A stretch of 22,862 nt of DNA from Nitrospirota bacterium (lineage in GTDB: Bacteria > Nitrospirota > UBA9217): positions 1 through 22,862 of the forward strand of contig DAIDTZ010000202.1 in assembly GCA_027456925.1 (NCBI GenBank). Reading direction: 5' to 3'. The position numbers and the translations under genes are program-made. Below are positions 22,635 to 22,862 of the stretch, piece by piece. The notes under the pieces are model-generated. The model did not search any database and was not told the DNA's origin. It worked only from the letters and a program-made list of their open reading frames with translations. Each line of letters opens with the position of its first letter. The stretch's first letter is position 1.

Positions 22635-22781
22635 TTGGTGATCTCGTAAAAAGTCCCCAGTGCTGTCATTGCGAGGAGCGGAGCTACGCGGCAATCTCGA
22701 TTTATCAGGCAGATACGAACTACGAGATTGCTTCGCTACGCTCGCAAAGACGGCTTTTCTGACTTTTTACAAAACCATCAA
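22635..22781. mobile_element. MITE-like palindromic repeat element
   Basis: 147 bp with near-perfect terminal inverted repeats: TTGGTGATCTCGTAAAAAGT at the left and its imperfect complement at the right end (22761-22781), with the ten bases GTAAAAAGTC perfect. The interior contains a second, larger imperfect palindrome built on GTCATTGCGAGGAGCG / CGCTCGCAAAGAC, a word known as an abundant intergenic repeat in several phyla. AATAATTG (22630-22637 and 22780-22787) occurs as a direct repeat at both edges, resembling a target duplication. No transposase is encoded, so it would be non-autonomous. Confidence 0.7.
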
Positions 22782-22784
22782 TAA

Positions 22785-22796
22785 TTGAGCGCTCAA
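22785..22796. promoter_or_regulatory. Perfect 12-base palindrome at the right edge of the repeat element
   Basis: TTGAGCGCTCAA is a perfect inverted repeat directly after the MITE-like element. It could be a regulator site for a gene beyond the window or part of the insertion target. Bases 22797-22862 hold no gene I can support. Confidence 0.3.
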
Positions 22797-22862
22797 AGAT
22801 CCGCTGCAGAGAAATGCATCTTGACGCATAACCGTTTATTGTTGTGATTGCTATATTTATAT

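Noticed and set aside
22604..22669. Upstream ATG start of the PilZ protein
   Set aside because: The first codons would come from the repeat element and have no PilZ character.

Overview
The window looks like ordinary chromosome from a free-living Gram-negative (two-membrane) bacterium. An LPS-heptose enzyme, two signal-peptide proteins that look like outer-membrane barrels, c-di-GMP signalling proteins and good sigma70-type promoters all point that way. A NikR/NikMNQO nickel cassette, FdhD, an FmdE-family protein and a DUF6901-like protein suggest an anaerobe of the Desulfobacterota/Nitrospirota type. That placement is inference from gene content, not a measured phylogeny. There is no phage, CRISPR array, rRNA or tRNA that I can see.

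Layout. (1) 1-2835: the 3' part of a phosphohexomutase gene, then enolase and a strong terminator. (2) 2960-5366: a small zinc metallopeptidase (+) converges on rfaE2 (-). Upstream of rfaE2 is a REC/HD-GYP c-di-GMP phosphodiesterase (-). (3) 5292-5873: a remnant of a PilB/GspE-type secretion ATPase with its whole nucleotide-binding core deleted. (4) 5866-9408 (-): glycogen/alpha-glucan phosphorylase, fdhD and a signal-peptide barrel-like protein. (5) 9485-13989: a divergent control region with a recognisable NikR operator, then a six-gene operon nikR, outer-membrane protein, nikM, nikN, nikQ, nikO. This is a complete nickel-uptake unit with its regulator and a candidate outer-membrane component. 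(6) 13990-14331: a non-coding stretch holding a 205-bp inverted-repeat element. (7) 14332-16560 (+): an FmdE-like protein with a zinc finger, a YdcF/ElyC-like membrane protein and a REC-PilZ protein. (8) 16647-19236 (-): threonine synthase overlapping a cystathionine gamma-synthase-type enzyme, the homoserine branch point in one operon. (9) 19407-22159 (+): class II fructose-bisphosphate aldolase, a DUF6901-like protein and a pentapeptide-repeat protein. (10) 22163-22862: a PilZ protein (-) whose upstream region is a MITE-like palindromic repeat.

How the genes work together. The sugar-phosphate enzymes (phosphohexomutase, enolase, aldolase, glucan phosphorylase) give central glycolytic and storage-glucan metabolism. 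Three separate c-di-GMP proteins (one HD-GYP, two PilZ) indicate c-di-GMP control, and the pilB remnant shows that a secretion or pilus ATPase gene was once present here. The most coherent system is the nickel cassette. It carries an operator, an outer-membrane protein, an inner-membrane ECF transporter, and an ATPase with a histidine-rich tail and an extra C-terminal helical domain.

I did not find a clearly new defence or mobile system. The best leads are the outer-membrane protein built into the NikR operon, the unusual NikO ATPase, the core-deleted ATPase remnant, the apparently leaderless promoters and the two inverted-repeat elements.
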